A stretch of DNA of 64,000 nt, taken from contig CALANV010000058.1 of the NCBI GenBank assembly GCA_937926175.1, positions 62,001-126,000 of the forward strand, read 5' to 3'. Made by a program: the position numbers and the translations under genes. Numbering within the stretch: position 1 is the first letter of the stretch; each line of letters begins with the position of its first letter. The DNA comes from an uncultured Rhodospirillales bacterium. Its GTDB lineage: Bacteria; Pseudomonadota; Alphaproteobacteria; CACIAM-22H2. Of this stretch, positions 39,922 to 48,366 are shown in pieces. The notes beneath the pieces are model-generated. The model saw only the letters and a program-made list of their open reading frames with translations, had not been told where the DNA came from and made no database searches.

Positions 39922-40419
39922 ATGCCGGCCTGCTTCGTGATTTTCGGGGCGCGGTTGCGGCCCGACGGGTCGCCGGGACCGGCCCTGCGTCGTCGCGTCG
40001 CGGCCGCGCTTGAGGCGGCGCGCGGCATGCCGGATGCCGTCTTCCTCGTCACCGGCGGTCAGCCGCGGGCACACCGCACCGAAGCCGCGGTGATGCTTCA
40101 TCTGCTGGAAGAGGCCGGCATCCCGCGCGCGCGCATCATCGTCGAAGACAAGGCGGCGAATACCCGGGCCTCCGCCTATCTCTGCGCCGCGATACTGCGC
40201 GCGCGGGGCGATCTGTCCCCGGTGTTTGCCTGCTCCGACCGCTTTCATCTGCCGCGCTGCGTGTGGCTGCTGCGGCTGGCCGGCGTTCGGGCCACGGCAG
40301 CGCGCGTGCCGGACGAACGGCGGCAGATGCGGCCGGCGCTGTGGGGCTTCCATGTCGCGCGCGAGATCGCGGCGATCGTCTACGACACCCTCGCGATGGG
40401 ATTGCGTCGACGCGGGTAA
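39922..40419 (+). CDS. YdcF-family (DUF218) protein
   Basis: A 165-residue DUF218/YdcF-like protein. Conserved elements are VIFGARLRPDGSPGPALRRRV (quoted in part: FGARLRPDGSPG), LVTGGQPRAHRTEAAVM, EDKAANTRASA and the SDRFHLPRC segment. E. coli YdcF binds SAM, and related proteins act in envelope or vancomycin-sensitivity phenotypes, but activity is not established. No membrane helix precedes the domain here, unlike SanA or ElyC, so it is predicted cytosolic. Stand-alone gene convergent with the DUF6494 gene. Confidence 0.85.
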   Translation: MPACFVIFGARLRPDGSPGPALRRRVAAALEAARGMPDAVFLVTGGQPRAHRTEAAVMLHLLEEAGIPRARIIVEDKAANTRASAYLCAAILRARGDLSPVFACSDRFHLPRCVWLLRLAGVRATAARVPDERRQMRPALWGFHVAREIAAIVYDTLAMGLRRRG

Positions 40420-40435
40420 ACGGCCGCGCGCCGGT

Positions 40436-40642
40436 TCAGGCGAGGGCGATCTCACCGTCGACGGTGTGGTGCAGGTCGGTGCCTTCCAGGGTCAGCACGA
40501 CCCGTGCCTTCAGCTTTTCGTCGCCCTTCAGCCGGCCGGCTTTCACGGCCGCATGCACGGCGTTCTCGATCTCGCGCTGCGACGTCACGCCGACCAGCTT
40601 CAGGAACTTGCGCAGCTCCATGTTGAACACGTCCTCGTTCAT
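40436..40642 (-). CDS. DUF6494 small protein
   Basis: A 68-residue protein, MNEDVFNMELRKFLKLVGVT at its start, then SQREIENAVHAAVKAGRLKG and a C-terminal strand LEGTDLHHTVDGEIALA. This is the DUF6494 pattern found across Proteobacteria, with no known role. GGAGG stands eight bases before ATG 40642. The surrounding long open frame on this strand is not protein-like. It is divergent from the GntR regulator 112 bases away. Confidence 0.8.
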   Translation of the reverse strand: MNEDVFNMELRKFLKLVGVTSQREIENAVHAAVKAGRLKGDEKLKARVVLTLEGTDLHHTVDGEIALA

Positions 40643-40763
40643 GCCTTCGCCCTCCATTGCTTGACCGGTAGCGCCAGCGTGGCACGCGGCGTCCGTCTTT
40701 ACAAAGGTCCGTCTGTGGTCCACCCGGCACCCTGATGGGAGGCCGGTTGCCTGATGGTCGGCT

Positions 40764-40786
40764 CGTTTGTATTCTGTATACAAACG
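40764..40786. promoter_or_regulatory. Palindromic operator at the GntR regulator start
   Basis: CGTTTGTAT, five bases and ATACAAACG form a perfect 9-bp inverted repeat ending one base before ATG 40787. TTGTATACAA-like palindromes are typical sites of FadR/FCD GntR regulators. Its position at the regulator's own start predicts negative autoregulation of the whole cluster. Confidence 0.72.
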
Positions 40787-41497
40787 ATGGAACGCTTGTC
40801 CCTGCATCCTCCGCTGGCCGAGCGCGTCTATGCGGCGATCCGCGATGCGATCTGCAGCGGCGAGCTGCCGCCCGGCGCCCGGCTCACGCAGGAGCAGCTC
40901 GCCGCCCGTCTCGACGTGTCGCGGCAACCGGTACTGCAGGCGCTCATTCTCCTGAAGAAGCAGGGCTTCGTGCGCGAGGTCGGCCGCCGCGGCGTCGTCG
41001 TGGCGCCGCTCGACCCGGTCTTCGTCGCGCAGCTCTACGAGGTGCGCGCCGCGCTCGACGGGCTCGCATGCCGTGCGGCCGCGGCGCGGCGCCCGGACGA
41101 GGCGCGTCGGCACGGTCCCGCCTTGATCGAGGCCGGGCGCGCCGCCGTGCGCTCGGGCTCGGTCGCGCAGATGGTCGAGGCCGATATCCGCTTCCATCAG
41201 TTTCTCTACGAGCTGTCCGGCAACCCGCTGATCGCCGAGACGGCGGCGCTTCACTGGCTGCACATACGCCGCGTCATGGGAGGCTACCTGCAGCGGGACC
41301 GCGCGCGCGACGACATCTGGGACGAGCACGCCGCCATTCTCGGGGCCGTGGCCGACGGCGCCGCCGAGCGGGCCGAGCGTCTGGCGCGCGAGCATGCCGA
41401 GACGTCGGCGCGCAAGCTCACCGGCGCGCTCGCAGCCGAACACGCGCCGCAACACGATCTTCGCGAAGATGCGCAGAAAGGGAGGAACGCACGATGA
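40787..41497 (+). CDS. GntR-family transcriptional regulator (FadR/FCD subfamily)
   Basis: A 236-residue regulator with an N-terminal winged helix-turn-helix (about residues 8-72: LAERVYAAIRDAI, LTQEQLAARLDVSRQPVLQAL) and an FCD ligand-binding domain (about 80-215) with the metal/ligand-binding positions D144-region ADIRFHQFLYELSGN and later His residues. Start is uncertain: ATG 40787 begins with conserved sequence but would be nearly leaderless; ATG 40754 has GGGAGG 11 bases upstream and would place the operator inside the gene. It overlaps the PhyH gene by four bases and probably controls it and the two following genes. Confidence 0.9.
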   Translation: MERLSLHPPLAERVYAAIRDAICSGELPPGARLTQEQLAARLDVSRQPVLQALILLKKQGFVREVGRRGVVVAPLDPVFVAQLYEVRAALDGLACRAAAARRPDEARRHGPALIEAGRAAVRSGSVAQMVEADIRFHQFLYELSGNPLIAETAALHWLHIRRVMGGYLQRDRARDDIWDEHAAILGAVADGAAERAERLAREHAETSARKLTGALAAEHAPQHDLREDAQKGRNAR

Positions 41498-42300
41498 AAC
41501 TGAGCGAGCAGCAGATCCGCGAGTTCGAGGAGTTGGGATACCTGTTCCTGCCCAACGTCTTCACGCCCGAGGAAATGGATATCCTCAACGCCGAGGTCCC
41601 CGGGATCTTCGCCCAGAGGCGGGACGAGGTGATCCGCGAGAAGGGATCCGACGCGCCGCGCTCGGCGTTCTACGTGCAGACATGGAACGAGGTCTTCGGC
41701 CTCGTTGCCCGTCATCCGCGCCTGGTCGAGCCCGCGATGCAGCTTCTCGGCTCCGACAAGCTCTACATGCATCAGTTCAAGATCAACGCCAAGGCCGCTT
41801 TCGACGGCGCCGTGTGGCAGTGGCATCAGGATTACGCGACCTGGTACAACGACGACGACATGCCCGAGCCCAAGGCGATGAACATCGCGCTGTTCCTGGC
41901 CGAGGCGAACGAGTTCAACGGCCCGTTGATGTTCATTCCGCGGAGCCACCGCAAGGGCCGGCTCGAGGCCGGGCACGACACGACGACGACGAGCTATCCG
42001 CTATGGACGATCGACAACGACACGATCACCAGGCTCGTCAACGAGGGCGGGATCGTCGCGCCGAAGGGGCCGCCGGGCTCCGTGCTCCTGTTCCACGGCA
42101 ACATCGTGCATGCGTCGGGCTCCAATCTGACGCCGTGGTCGCGGTGGATCCTGTATCTTTCGCTCAATCGCTGCGACAATGCGATCCGGCGGTTCAAGCG
42201 GCCGACCTGGATCGCCAACCGTGATTTCACGCCGATCGAGATGCTGCCGGATGACTGTCTGATCCAGTACGCGCGGTGGCGCGCGAGCGCGGCGGAATGA
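41494..42300 (+). CDS. Phytanoyl-CoA dioxygenase (PhyH)-family Fe(II)/2-oxoglutarate oxygenase
   Basis: A 268-residue cupin-fold oxygenase. The iron facial triad is H111 and D113 (WQWHQDYATWY) and H206 (FHGNIVHASGSN); a 2-oxoglutarate-binding Arg is likely in the segment after it (PWSRWILYLS). The family hydroxylates aliphatic carbon next to carboxylate or CoA esters and includes ectoine hydroxylase and phytanoyl-CoA hydroxylase; the substrate is not predictable. GGGAGGAACGC precedes ATG 41494. Translationally coupled to the GntR regulator and 53 bases before the oxidoreductase. Confidence 0.87.
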   Translation: MKLSEQQIREFEELGYLFLPNVFTPEEMDILNAEVPGIFAQRRDEVIREKGSDAPRSAFYVQTWNEVFGLVARHPRLVEPAMQLLGSDKLYMHQFKINAKAAFDGAVWQWHQDYATWYNDDDMPEPKAMNIALFLAEANEFNGPLMFIPRSHRKGRLEAGHDTTTTSYPLWTIDNDTITRLVNEGGIVAPKGPPGSVLLFHGNIVHASGSNLTPWSRWILYLSLNRCDNAIRRFKRPTWIANRDFTPIEMLPDDCLIQYARWRASAAE

Positions 42301-42353
42301 GGTGACCTGATCCTCTCCCGCCGGAAAGGGAATCGGAGCGAAGGAAGGGACAC

Positions 42354-43721
42354 ATGAATCTGCACCGTCTCCTCAGCCGGCGTGCCGCCGAGGGCAAGCC
42401 GCTGCGCGTCGGCCTGATCGGTGCCGGCAAGTTCGGCACGATGTATCTCGCCCAGGCGCTGCGCACGCCAGGCGTGCACGTGCTCGGCATCGCCGACCTG
42501 TCGGTGCCGCGCGCCCGCGACGCGCTGACGCGCACCGGCTGGCCTGCCGAGCGGATCGGCGCCCGCAGCCTCGACGATGCGCTGAAGACCGGCGCCACGC
42601 ATGTCGGTGACGATGTCGAGGCGCTGATCAAGGCGCCCGGTCTCGACATCGTCATCGAGGCGACCGGCAATCCGCCGGCGGCGGTGAGCCACGCACTCAA
42701 GGCGTTCGCCGCCGGAAAGCACGTGATCATGGTGACGGTCGAGGCGGACGCCTTTTGCGGTCCGCTGCTCGCCCGGCGTGCCGCCGCGGCCGGCGTCATC
42801 TACAGCCTGGCCTATGGCGATCAGCCGGCGCTGATCTGCGACCTCGTCGACTGGGCGCGCGCCGCCGGCTTCGACGTCGTCGCGGCGGGCCGCGGCCACA
42901 AGTGGCTGCCGCACTATCACCAGTCGACGCCGGACACGGTGTGGGAACACTGGGGCCTGAGCGCCGAGCAGGCCAAACTCGGCGGCCTCAATCCGCAGAT
43001 GTTCAACTCGTTCCTCGACGGCTCCAAGCCGGCGATCGAGAGCACGGCGGTGTGCAACGCGACCGGACTGGTGCCGCCGCCGCACGGGCTTGAATTTCCG
43101 CCGTGCTCGATCGCCGACATGCCGTTCGTCTGCCGCCCGAAATCCGAAGGCGGTCAGCTTCACGTCAAGGGCCAGGTCGAAGTCCTGTCGTCGCTGGAGC
43201 GCGACGGACGGCCCATCCCCGACAACATCCGTTGGGGCGTGTTCGTCGTGTTCGAAGGCGACAGCGAATATGTGCGCCGTTGCTTCAAGGAGTACGGGCT
43301 CGTCACCGATCCGAGCGGCCGCTACAGCGCGATGTACAAGCGCTGGCATCTGATCGGGCTCGAGCTCGGTATCTCCGTCGCCTCGGTGGGGTTGCGCGGC
43401 GAGCCGACCGGCTGTCCGGACGGGTTCCGTGCCGACGTCGTCGCGACGGCGAAGCGCGATCTCAAGGCCGGCGAAATTCTCGACGGCGAAGGCGGCTACA
43501 CGGTATATGGCCGGCTGATGCCGGCGGTCGACAGCCTCGCCCTGGGCGGCCTGCCGCTTGGTCTCGCGCACAAGGTGAAGCTCGTCAACCCGATCAAGGC
43601 GGGACAGCCGGTGCGATGGGCCGACGTGCAGGTCGACGACAGCCTCGAGGCCGTTCAGATCCGCCGCGAGATGGAGACGATCTTTCGCGCCGAGATCGGC
43701 GCGCGCCACGCCGCCGACTGA
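42354..43721 (+). CDS. NAD(P)-dependent oxidoreductase with C-terminal SAF domain
   Basis: A 455-residue two-domain protein. The N-terminus is a Rossmann fold related to homoserine dehydrogenase (RVGLIGAGKFGTMYLAQAL, about residues 18-36; VIEATGNPPAA). After a catalytic-like middle domain (GRGHKWLPHYHQSTPD), a SAF domain (about 365-435: ATAKRDLKAGEILDGEGG) resembles sialic-acid synthase/altronate dehydratase and FlgA modules. Such proteins occur in sugar-acid and C4-polyol catabolic clusters, but I know no established reaction for this one. It is eight bases before the nitronate monooxygenase-like gene. Confidence 0.8.
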   Translation: MNLHRLLSRRAAEGKPLRVGLIGAGKFGTMYLAQALRTPGVHVLGIADLSVPRARDALTRTGWPAERIGARSLDDALKTGATHVGDDVEALIKAPGLDIVIEATGNPPAAVSHALKAFAAGKHVIMVTVEADAFCGPLLARRAAAAGVIYSLAYGDQPALICDLVDWARAAGFDVVAAGRGHKWLPHYHQSTPDTVWEHWGLSAEQAKLGGLNPQMFNSFLDGSKPAIESTAVCNATGLVPPPHGLEFPPCSIADMPFVCRPKSEGGQLHVKGQVEVLSSLERDGRPIPDNIRWGVFVVFEGDSEYVRRCFKEYGLVTDPSGRYSAMYKRWHLIGLELGISVASVGLRGEPTGCPDGFRADVVATAKRDLKAGEILDGEGGYTVYGRLMPAVDSLALGGLPLGLAHKVKLVNPIKAGQPVRWADVQVDDSLEAVQIRREMETIFRAEIGARHAAD

Positions 43722-43729
43722 ATGTCAGC

Positions 43730-44689
43730 ATGACCTTCTCGACCGCGATCACCGAACGACTGGGTATCCGTCATCCGATCATCCTTGCGCCGATGGGCGG
43801 TGTGGCCGGCGGCGAACTCGCAGCGGCGGTGACGCGCGCCGGTGGCCTCGGCCTGATCGGCGCCGGCTATGCCGACGAGGACTGGATCGGTCAGCAATTC
43901 GATGCCACCGGTGACGTGCAGGTCGGCATCGGATTCATCACTTGGCATCTCGCCAAGCATCCGGCACGGCTGGAGGCGGCACTTGCCCGCAAGCCCCGCG
44001 CCGTCATGCTGTCCTTCGGCGACGCTGCGCCGTTCACCGACAGGATCAAACGGGCTGGCGCGGCGCTGATCATGCAGGTGCAATCGCCGGCCGAGGCGGT
44101 CGAGGCGAAGCGGCTGGGCGCCGACGTCATCGTCGCCCAGGGCAGCGAGGCGGGCGGGCACGGCACGACGGCCCGCGGGCTGCTGCCGCTGTTGCCTGCC
44201 GTCGTCGATGCGGTCGCACCGACGCCGGTCGCGGCCGCGGGCGGCATCGTCGACGGGCGGGGATTGGCGGCGGCGCTGGCGCTCGGCGCCGCGGGCGTCC
44301 TCGTCGGTACGCGGTTTTACGCTGCGCGCGAATCGCTCGGCCATGACGAGGCGAAGGCACGCATCGTTGCAGCGCGTGCCGAGGAGACGGTGCGCACGCA
44401 CGTCTTCGACGTGGTGCGCGGACTCGACTGGCCGAAGCAGTACACCGGGCGCGCCATCCGCAATGACTTCACCCGGCGCTGGCACGGGCGCGAAGCGGCG
44501 CTTGAGGCCGCGCTCGCTGACGAGCGCGTGCGCTATGCCGACGCCGCTGCGGCGGGCGATTTCACGACCGCCGTGGTGTGGGCGGGCGAAGGCGTCGACC
44601 TGATCGACCGTGTCCTTCCCGCCGCCGACATCGTCCGGCAGATGATCGAACAGGCCGAGGCGGCGCTCGCGCGCATCAAACGGGCCTGA
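43730..44689 (+). CDS. Nitronate monooxygenase-family flavoprotein
   Basis: A 319-residue FMN-dependent TIM-barrel protein of the nitronate monooxygenase/2-nitropropane dioxygenase family. HPIILAPMGGVAGGELAAAV is the family start, AQGSEAGGHGTT contains the conserved catalytic-region His of the GxEAGGH motif, and AAAGGIVDGRGLAAAL and LGAAGVLVGTRF bind FMN phosphate. Class I enzymes oxidise alkyl nitronates such as propionate-3-nitronate; other members are reductases. It is the last gene of the GntR-PhyH-SAF oxidoreductase cluster. ATG 43730 matches the conserved start. Confidence 0.88.
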   Translation: MTFSTAITERLGIRHPIILAPMGGVAGGELAAAVTRAGGLGLIGAGYADEDWIGQQFDATGDVQVGIGFITWHLAKHPARLEAALARKPRAVMLSFGDAAPFTDRIKRAGAALIMQVQSPAEAVEAKRLGADVIVAQGSEAGGHGTTARGLLPLLPAVVDAVAPTPVAAAGGIVDGRGLAAALALGAAGVLVGTRFYAARESLGHDEAKARIVAARAEETVRTHVFDVVRGLDWPKQYTGRAIRNDFTRRWHGREAALEAALADERVRYADAAAAGDFTTAVVWAGEGVDLIDRVLPAADIVRQMIEQAEAALARIKRA

Positions 44690-44868
44690 CGTCGGCCGAC
44701 GGCCGTCCGGCGCGGTACCACTGGCGAAGACGCGCCGCATCGGCTAGCTGTTGACGCCGATCGGTCCCCCGACCATCCCTCGGCTGATTTCTCCTGCGCG
44801 AGCGGCAGGGGGGCTCTGTTCCAGGGGCCAGGGCACGGATTGTTGCGGCCCCGAGCGAAGCGGTAGTG

Positions 44869-45714
44869 ATGATGAGTGCGACCAGTCGGAACGTCCGGAT
44901 CACCACGCGGGATCTGCGTGCGCGCAAGGGGGCCGTACCGATCACGGCGCTCACGGCCTACACCACACCGATCGCACGATTGCTCGATCCGCACTGCGAC
45001 CTGCTGCTGGTCGGCGACTCCCTCGGCATGGTGATCTACGGCATGGAGAGCACGCTCGGTGTCACGCTCGATATGATGATCCGCCACGGCGCGGCGGTGA
45101 TGCGCGGGTCGCAGCGCGCCTGCGTCATCGTCGATCTGCCGTTCGGCTCGTATCAGGAATCGCCACAGCAGGCGTTCCGCAGCGCGGCGCGGGTGATGGC
45201 CGAGACCGGTTGCGCCGGCGTCAAACTCGAGGGTGGAGCGGAGATGGCGGAAACGATCGCGTTCCTGGTCGAGCGCGGCATCCCCGTGCTGGGTCATATC
45301 GGCCTGAAGCCGCAATCGGTGCACAGCCACGGCGGCTTCCGCGCCCAGGGGCGCGAGAAGTCCGAGGCGGATCGGATCATGGCCGATGCCGACGCGGTCC
45401 AGGCGGCAGGCGCGTTTGCCACCGTGCTGGAAGGTACGATCGAGCCGGTCGCGCGCGCGGTCACCGAGCGGCTCGACATTCCGGTGATCGGCATCGGGGC
45501 ATCGCCCGCCTGCGACGGTCAGATCCTCGTCACCGACGACATGATCGGACTGTTCGCCGACTTCACGCCGAAGTTCGTGAAACGCTACGCGGCGGTCGGC
45601 GAGGCCATCGTCCGGGCGGCAGAGGCCTATGCCGCGGACGTACGCGCCCGACGGTTTCCCGCGGCCGAGCACTGCTTCGGATCGCGCACCGAGACCTCTT
45701 CCCAGCAAGTCTGA
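44869..45714 (+). CDS. panB: 3-methyl-2-oxobutanoate hydroxymethyltransferase
   Basis: PanB transfers a hydroxymethyl group from methylene-tetrahydrofolate to ketoisovalerate in pantothenate/CoA synthesis. Motifs: ITALTAYTTPIARLLD, LLVGDSLGMVIYG (Mg-binding Asp), VKLEGGAEM, GHIGLKPQSVHSHGGFRAQG and IGASPACDGQILVTDDMIG (quoted in part). Length about 281. GTG ATG ATG at 44866-44874 leaves three adjacent start choices; the first ATG is given. panC follows after six bases. Confidence 0.96.
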   Translation: MMSATSRNVRITTRDLRARKGAVPITALTAYTTPIARLLDPHCDLLLVGDSLGMVIYGMESTLGVTLDMMIRHGAAVMRGSQRACVIVDLPFGSYQESPQQAFRSAARVMAETGCAGVKLEGGAEMAETIAFLVERGIPVLGHIGLKPQSVHSHGGFRAQGREKSEADRIMADADAVQAAGAFATVLEGTIEPVARAVTERLDIPVIGIGASPACDGQILVTDDMIGLFADFTPKFVKRYAAVGEAIVRAAEAYAADVRARRFPAAEHCFGSRTETSSQQV

Positions 45715-45720
45715 ACCACC

Positions 45721-46605
45721 ATGACCGGCATTGATGCCAAGTCGCGGCCGCTTACCGTCGTCCGTCGGATCGATGAATTGCGGGCGCTCGTGCGCGGGTT
45801 CCGCGCCGCCGGCGAAACAGTCGCCCTGGTGCCGACGATGGGCGCGCTGCATGCGGGCCATCTCGCGCTGGTGCGTGCCGGACAGGCGGAATGCCGCCGC
45901 GTCATTGCGACCATCTTCGTCAATCCGACCCAGTTCGGCCCGAACGAGGATTTCCACAGCTATCCGCGCGACGAGCCGGGTGACATCGCCAAACTCGAAA
46001 GCGTCGGCGCCGATGCGGTCTTCATCCCCGCGGTCGAGGAGATGTACCGGCCGGGCGCCAGCACCACCGTGACGGTGGCGGGCCTCACCGAGGATCTGTG
46101 CGGCCGTTTTCGTCCCGGTCACTTTGCCGGCGTCGCCACGGTGGTGACCAAGCTGCTGCTGCAGGCGTTGCCCGACGTGGCGCTGTTCGGCGAGAAGGAC
46201 TATCAGCAGCTTCTGGTGATCAAACGTCTGGTCCGCGATCTCGACATTCCGGTGCGCGTCATCGGCGTCCCGACGGTGCGCGAGGAAGACGGCTTGGCGC
46301 TGTCCTCGCGCAACGCGTACCTGTCGCCCGAGCAGCGGCAGATCGCGCCTGTACTGCATCGGGTGCTGACGCGGATCGCGCAGCGTCTCGCGCAAGGGGC
46401 GGAGGCCGCACCCCTTCTCGCCGACGGGCGAGCCGAACTCGAGCGCGCCGGCTTCGGACCCGTGCAGTATCTCGAGGCGCGGGATGCCGAGACGCTCGAG
46501 CCCATCGCCCACGCGGTGCGGGATGCACGCGTCCTGGCTGCCGTGTATCTCGGCAAGGTCCGGCTGATCGACAACGTGCCGGTCCCGGCGCATGACGGCG
46601 GCTGA
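45721..46605 (+). CDS. panC: Pantothenate synthetase
   Basis: A 294-residue ATP-dependent ligase joining pantoate and beta-alanine. It shows VPTMGALHAGHLALVR (HIGH-type nucleotide motif), IFVNPTQFGPNEDF, the ADAVFIP segment, GLTEDLCGRFRPGHFAGVATVV and FGEKDYQQL, with KMSKS-like EDGLALSSRNAYL. Length matches the family. It is probably co-translated with panB. panD and panE are not in the window. Confidence 0.97.
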   Translation: MTGIDAKSRPLTVVRRIDELRALVRGFRAAGETVALVPTMGALHAGHLALVRAGQAECRRVIATIFVNPTQFGPNEDFHSYPRDEPGDIAKLESVGADAVFIPAVEEMYRPGASTTVTVAGLTEDLCGRFRPGHFAGVATVVTKLLLQALPDVALFGEKDYQQLLVIKRLVRDLDIPVRVIGVPTVREEDGLALSSRNAYLSPEQRQIAPVLHRVLTRIAQRLAQGAEAAPLLADGRAELERAGFGPVQYLEARDAETLEPIAHAVRDARVLAAVYLGKVRLIDNVPVPAHDGG

Positions 46606-46674
46606 AAGGGCATGCCGGGCGCATCGATGCTCGGCCTTTACATCGCGCCATCCATCGCTTAAGTCCCGCGCGCG

Positions 46675-47808
46675 ATGACGTCGGACACTGGCGAGGGCCC
46701 TCTCGCCGCCTATCGGGCACGGCTGGCCGCAGGCCGGCTCAGACACGATCCCGCTCAGGCGCTTGCCGCAGAGAAGCTCGAGAGCCTCCATCGGGCTCTG
46801 AAAGGCTATCGGCCGGGAGCCGAGGCCGGCGGCTGGCGCGCGCGTCTCGGTCTCGCCCGCCGGCCCGATCCGGCCCCGAACGGCCTCTACATCTTCGGCG
46901 GGGTCGGGCGCGGCAAGTCGATGTTGATGGACCTGTTCTTCGCGACCGCGCCGGTCGAGAAGAAGCGGCGGGTGCATTTCAACGCCTTCATGCTCGAGAT
47001 TCACGACCGGCTCTACATGGGCCAGAAGGCGTCGGCGCCGCGCGCGGGCGTGCATCCGCTGATGCCGCTCGCGACCCGCATCGCGGAGGAGGCGTGGCTC
47101 CTCTGCTTCGACGAATTTCAGGTCACCAACATCGCCGATGCGATGATCCTGGGGCGTCTGCTGGAGGCGCTGTTTGAGCGTGGCGTGGTGATCGTCATCA
47201 CATCGAACACCGCGCCGGACGATCTCTATGCCGGCGGCCTGCAGCGGGAACGTTTCCTGCCGACGATCGACCTGATCAAGTCGCGGCTCGACGTGCTGGA
47301 GCTCGATGGCGGAATCGACTATCGCCGCGAGCGGGTCAAGGGCACGCCGGTCTACTACACGCCGCTCGGGCCCGAGGCGACCGCGGCGCTCGAATCGATG
47401 TTCCTCTATCTGACGGACGGCGAGGTCGGATCACCGCGGAAGATCCGGGTGCAGGGACGCGAGCTGATCGTGCCACGTGCCGCGCGCGGTGTTGCCATGG
47501 CGTCGTTCGCCGATTTGTGCGAGCGGCCCTTGGGCCCCGCCGACTTCGTCGCCCTTGCGACGCATTTCGAAGTGCTCATCCTCGACGGCATCCGCGTCAT
47601 GGGCCCCGACGATCGCAACGCCGCCAAGCGGTTCATCACGCTGATCGACGAGCTCTACGAGCATCGCGTCAATCTGATCTGCGCCGCCGAGGCGGCGCCG
47701 GAGGCCCTTTACCCGCAAGGGGACCACGCGGTGGAGTTCCGCCGCACGGTCTCGCGGCTGCACGAGATGCAAAGTGAGGACTATCTCGGCAGTCCGCACC
47801 TGACCTGA
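46675..47808 (+). CDS. zapE: Cell division protein ZapE (AFG1-like ATPase)
   Basis: A 377-residue AFG1-family ATPase. The P-loop is FGGVGRGKSMLMDLFF (about residues 75-90), Walker B is WLLCFDEFQVTNIADAMIL, and SNTAPDDLYAGGLQRERFLPTI is family-specific. E. coli ZapE associates with the Z ring and destabilises FtsZ filaments under stress; mitochondrial AFG1 assists protein quality control. In Alphaproteobacteria it commonly precedes mdh-sucCDAB, as here. Confidence 0.93.
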   Translation: MTSDTGEGPLAAYRARLAAGRLRHDPAQALAAEKLESLHRALKGYRPGAEAGGWRARLGLARRPDPAPNGLYIFGGVGRGKSMLMDLFFATAPVEKKRRVHFNAFMLEIHDRLYMGQKASAPRAGVHPLMPLATRIAEEAWLLCFDEFQVTNIADAMILGRLLEALFERGVVIVITSNTAPDDLYAGGLQRERFLPTIDLIKSRLDVLELDGGIDYRRERVKGTPVYYTPLGPEATAALESMFLYLTDGEVGSPRKIRVQGRELIVPRAARGVAMASFADLCERPLGPADFVALATHFEVLILDGIRVMGPDDRNAAKRFITLIDELYEHRVNLICAAEAAPEALYPQGDHAVEFRRTVSRLHEMQSEDYLGSPHLT

Positions 47809-47935
47809 CACGCGAATCAGGGCAGGAATTCCGTTCCCGCATGGAACCCGCGGCCATCCGGCCGCGTGAATTGGGGCGGCGGTACCGTCGGATGTCGACG
47901 GGGCCGGCAATCCCGTAACACTTCCGAGAGGACAG

Positions 47936-48187
47936 ATGAATTCGAGATCGAACCGCCTGACGGTCGTCGGCCTTGCCGTCCTCGTCGGGGCCTGCGCGGC
48001 TGGCGGTCACGCCGGGTATACGCAGACGCGTCCGGACGCGACGCCGTGGCCGGAGGCCCGGGCGCTGTGCTGGCGCGAGTCGATGGGAAGTGGCGGCAGC
48101 GGCCAGGACTACACCAACCGGCAATGGGTCGTTTACAACGCCTGCATGGCCCGAAACGGTTGGGCCGATATGAGAAGCCTGTTCTGA
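47936..48187 (+). CDS. Small putative lipoprotein
   Basis: An 83-residue protein with a short basic start, a hydrophobic stretch and a lipobox LVGAC (Cys20), so it should be lipidated and anchored after cleavage. The mature part ends with QWVVYNACMARNGWADMRSLF, with two more cysteines, a C-terminal pattern typical of many small alphaproteobacterial secreted proteins (WxxYxxCMxxxGW). No function is known. AGAGGAC stands just before ATG 47936. It lies between zapE and mdh. Confidence 0.75.
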   Translation: MNSRSNRLTVVGLAVLVGACAAGGHAGYTQTRPDATPWPEARALCWRESMGSGGSGQDYTNRQWVVYNACMARNGWADMRSLF

Positions 48188-48366
48188 CATCCGGGGCGAC
48201 ATTCCGCCCGGCATCGCGCCGTTTTTGCCCCGGGCCCCCGCCGCGGGCCTGCTCCGATGGTGGGACGGGCCCCGAATGACCGTCCGCCCCCCTTGCTCCG
48301 GCGCCGGAATCGGGGTACGAAGCGGCGCCTTTTCGCAACCGCAACAAGCAACAAGCCGAGGCATCC

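Noticed and set aside
40436..41455. 339-codon minus-strand frame
   Set aside because: Only the last 68 codons (DUF6494) are protein-like; the rest is antisense to the GntR gene.
44533..47055. 840-codon minus-strand open frame opposite panB-panC
   Set aside because: It spans three well-supported plus-strand genes and their gaps and shows shadow composition only.
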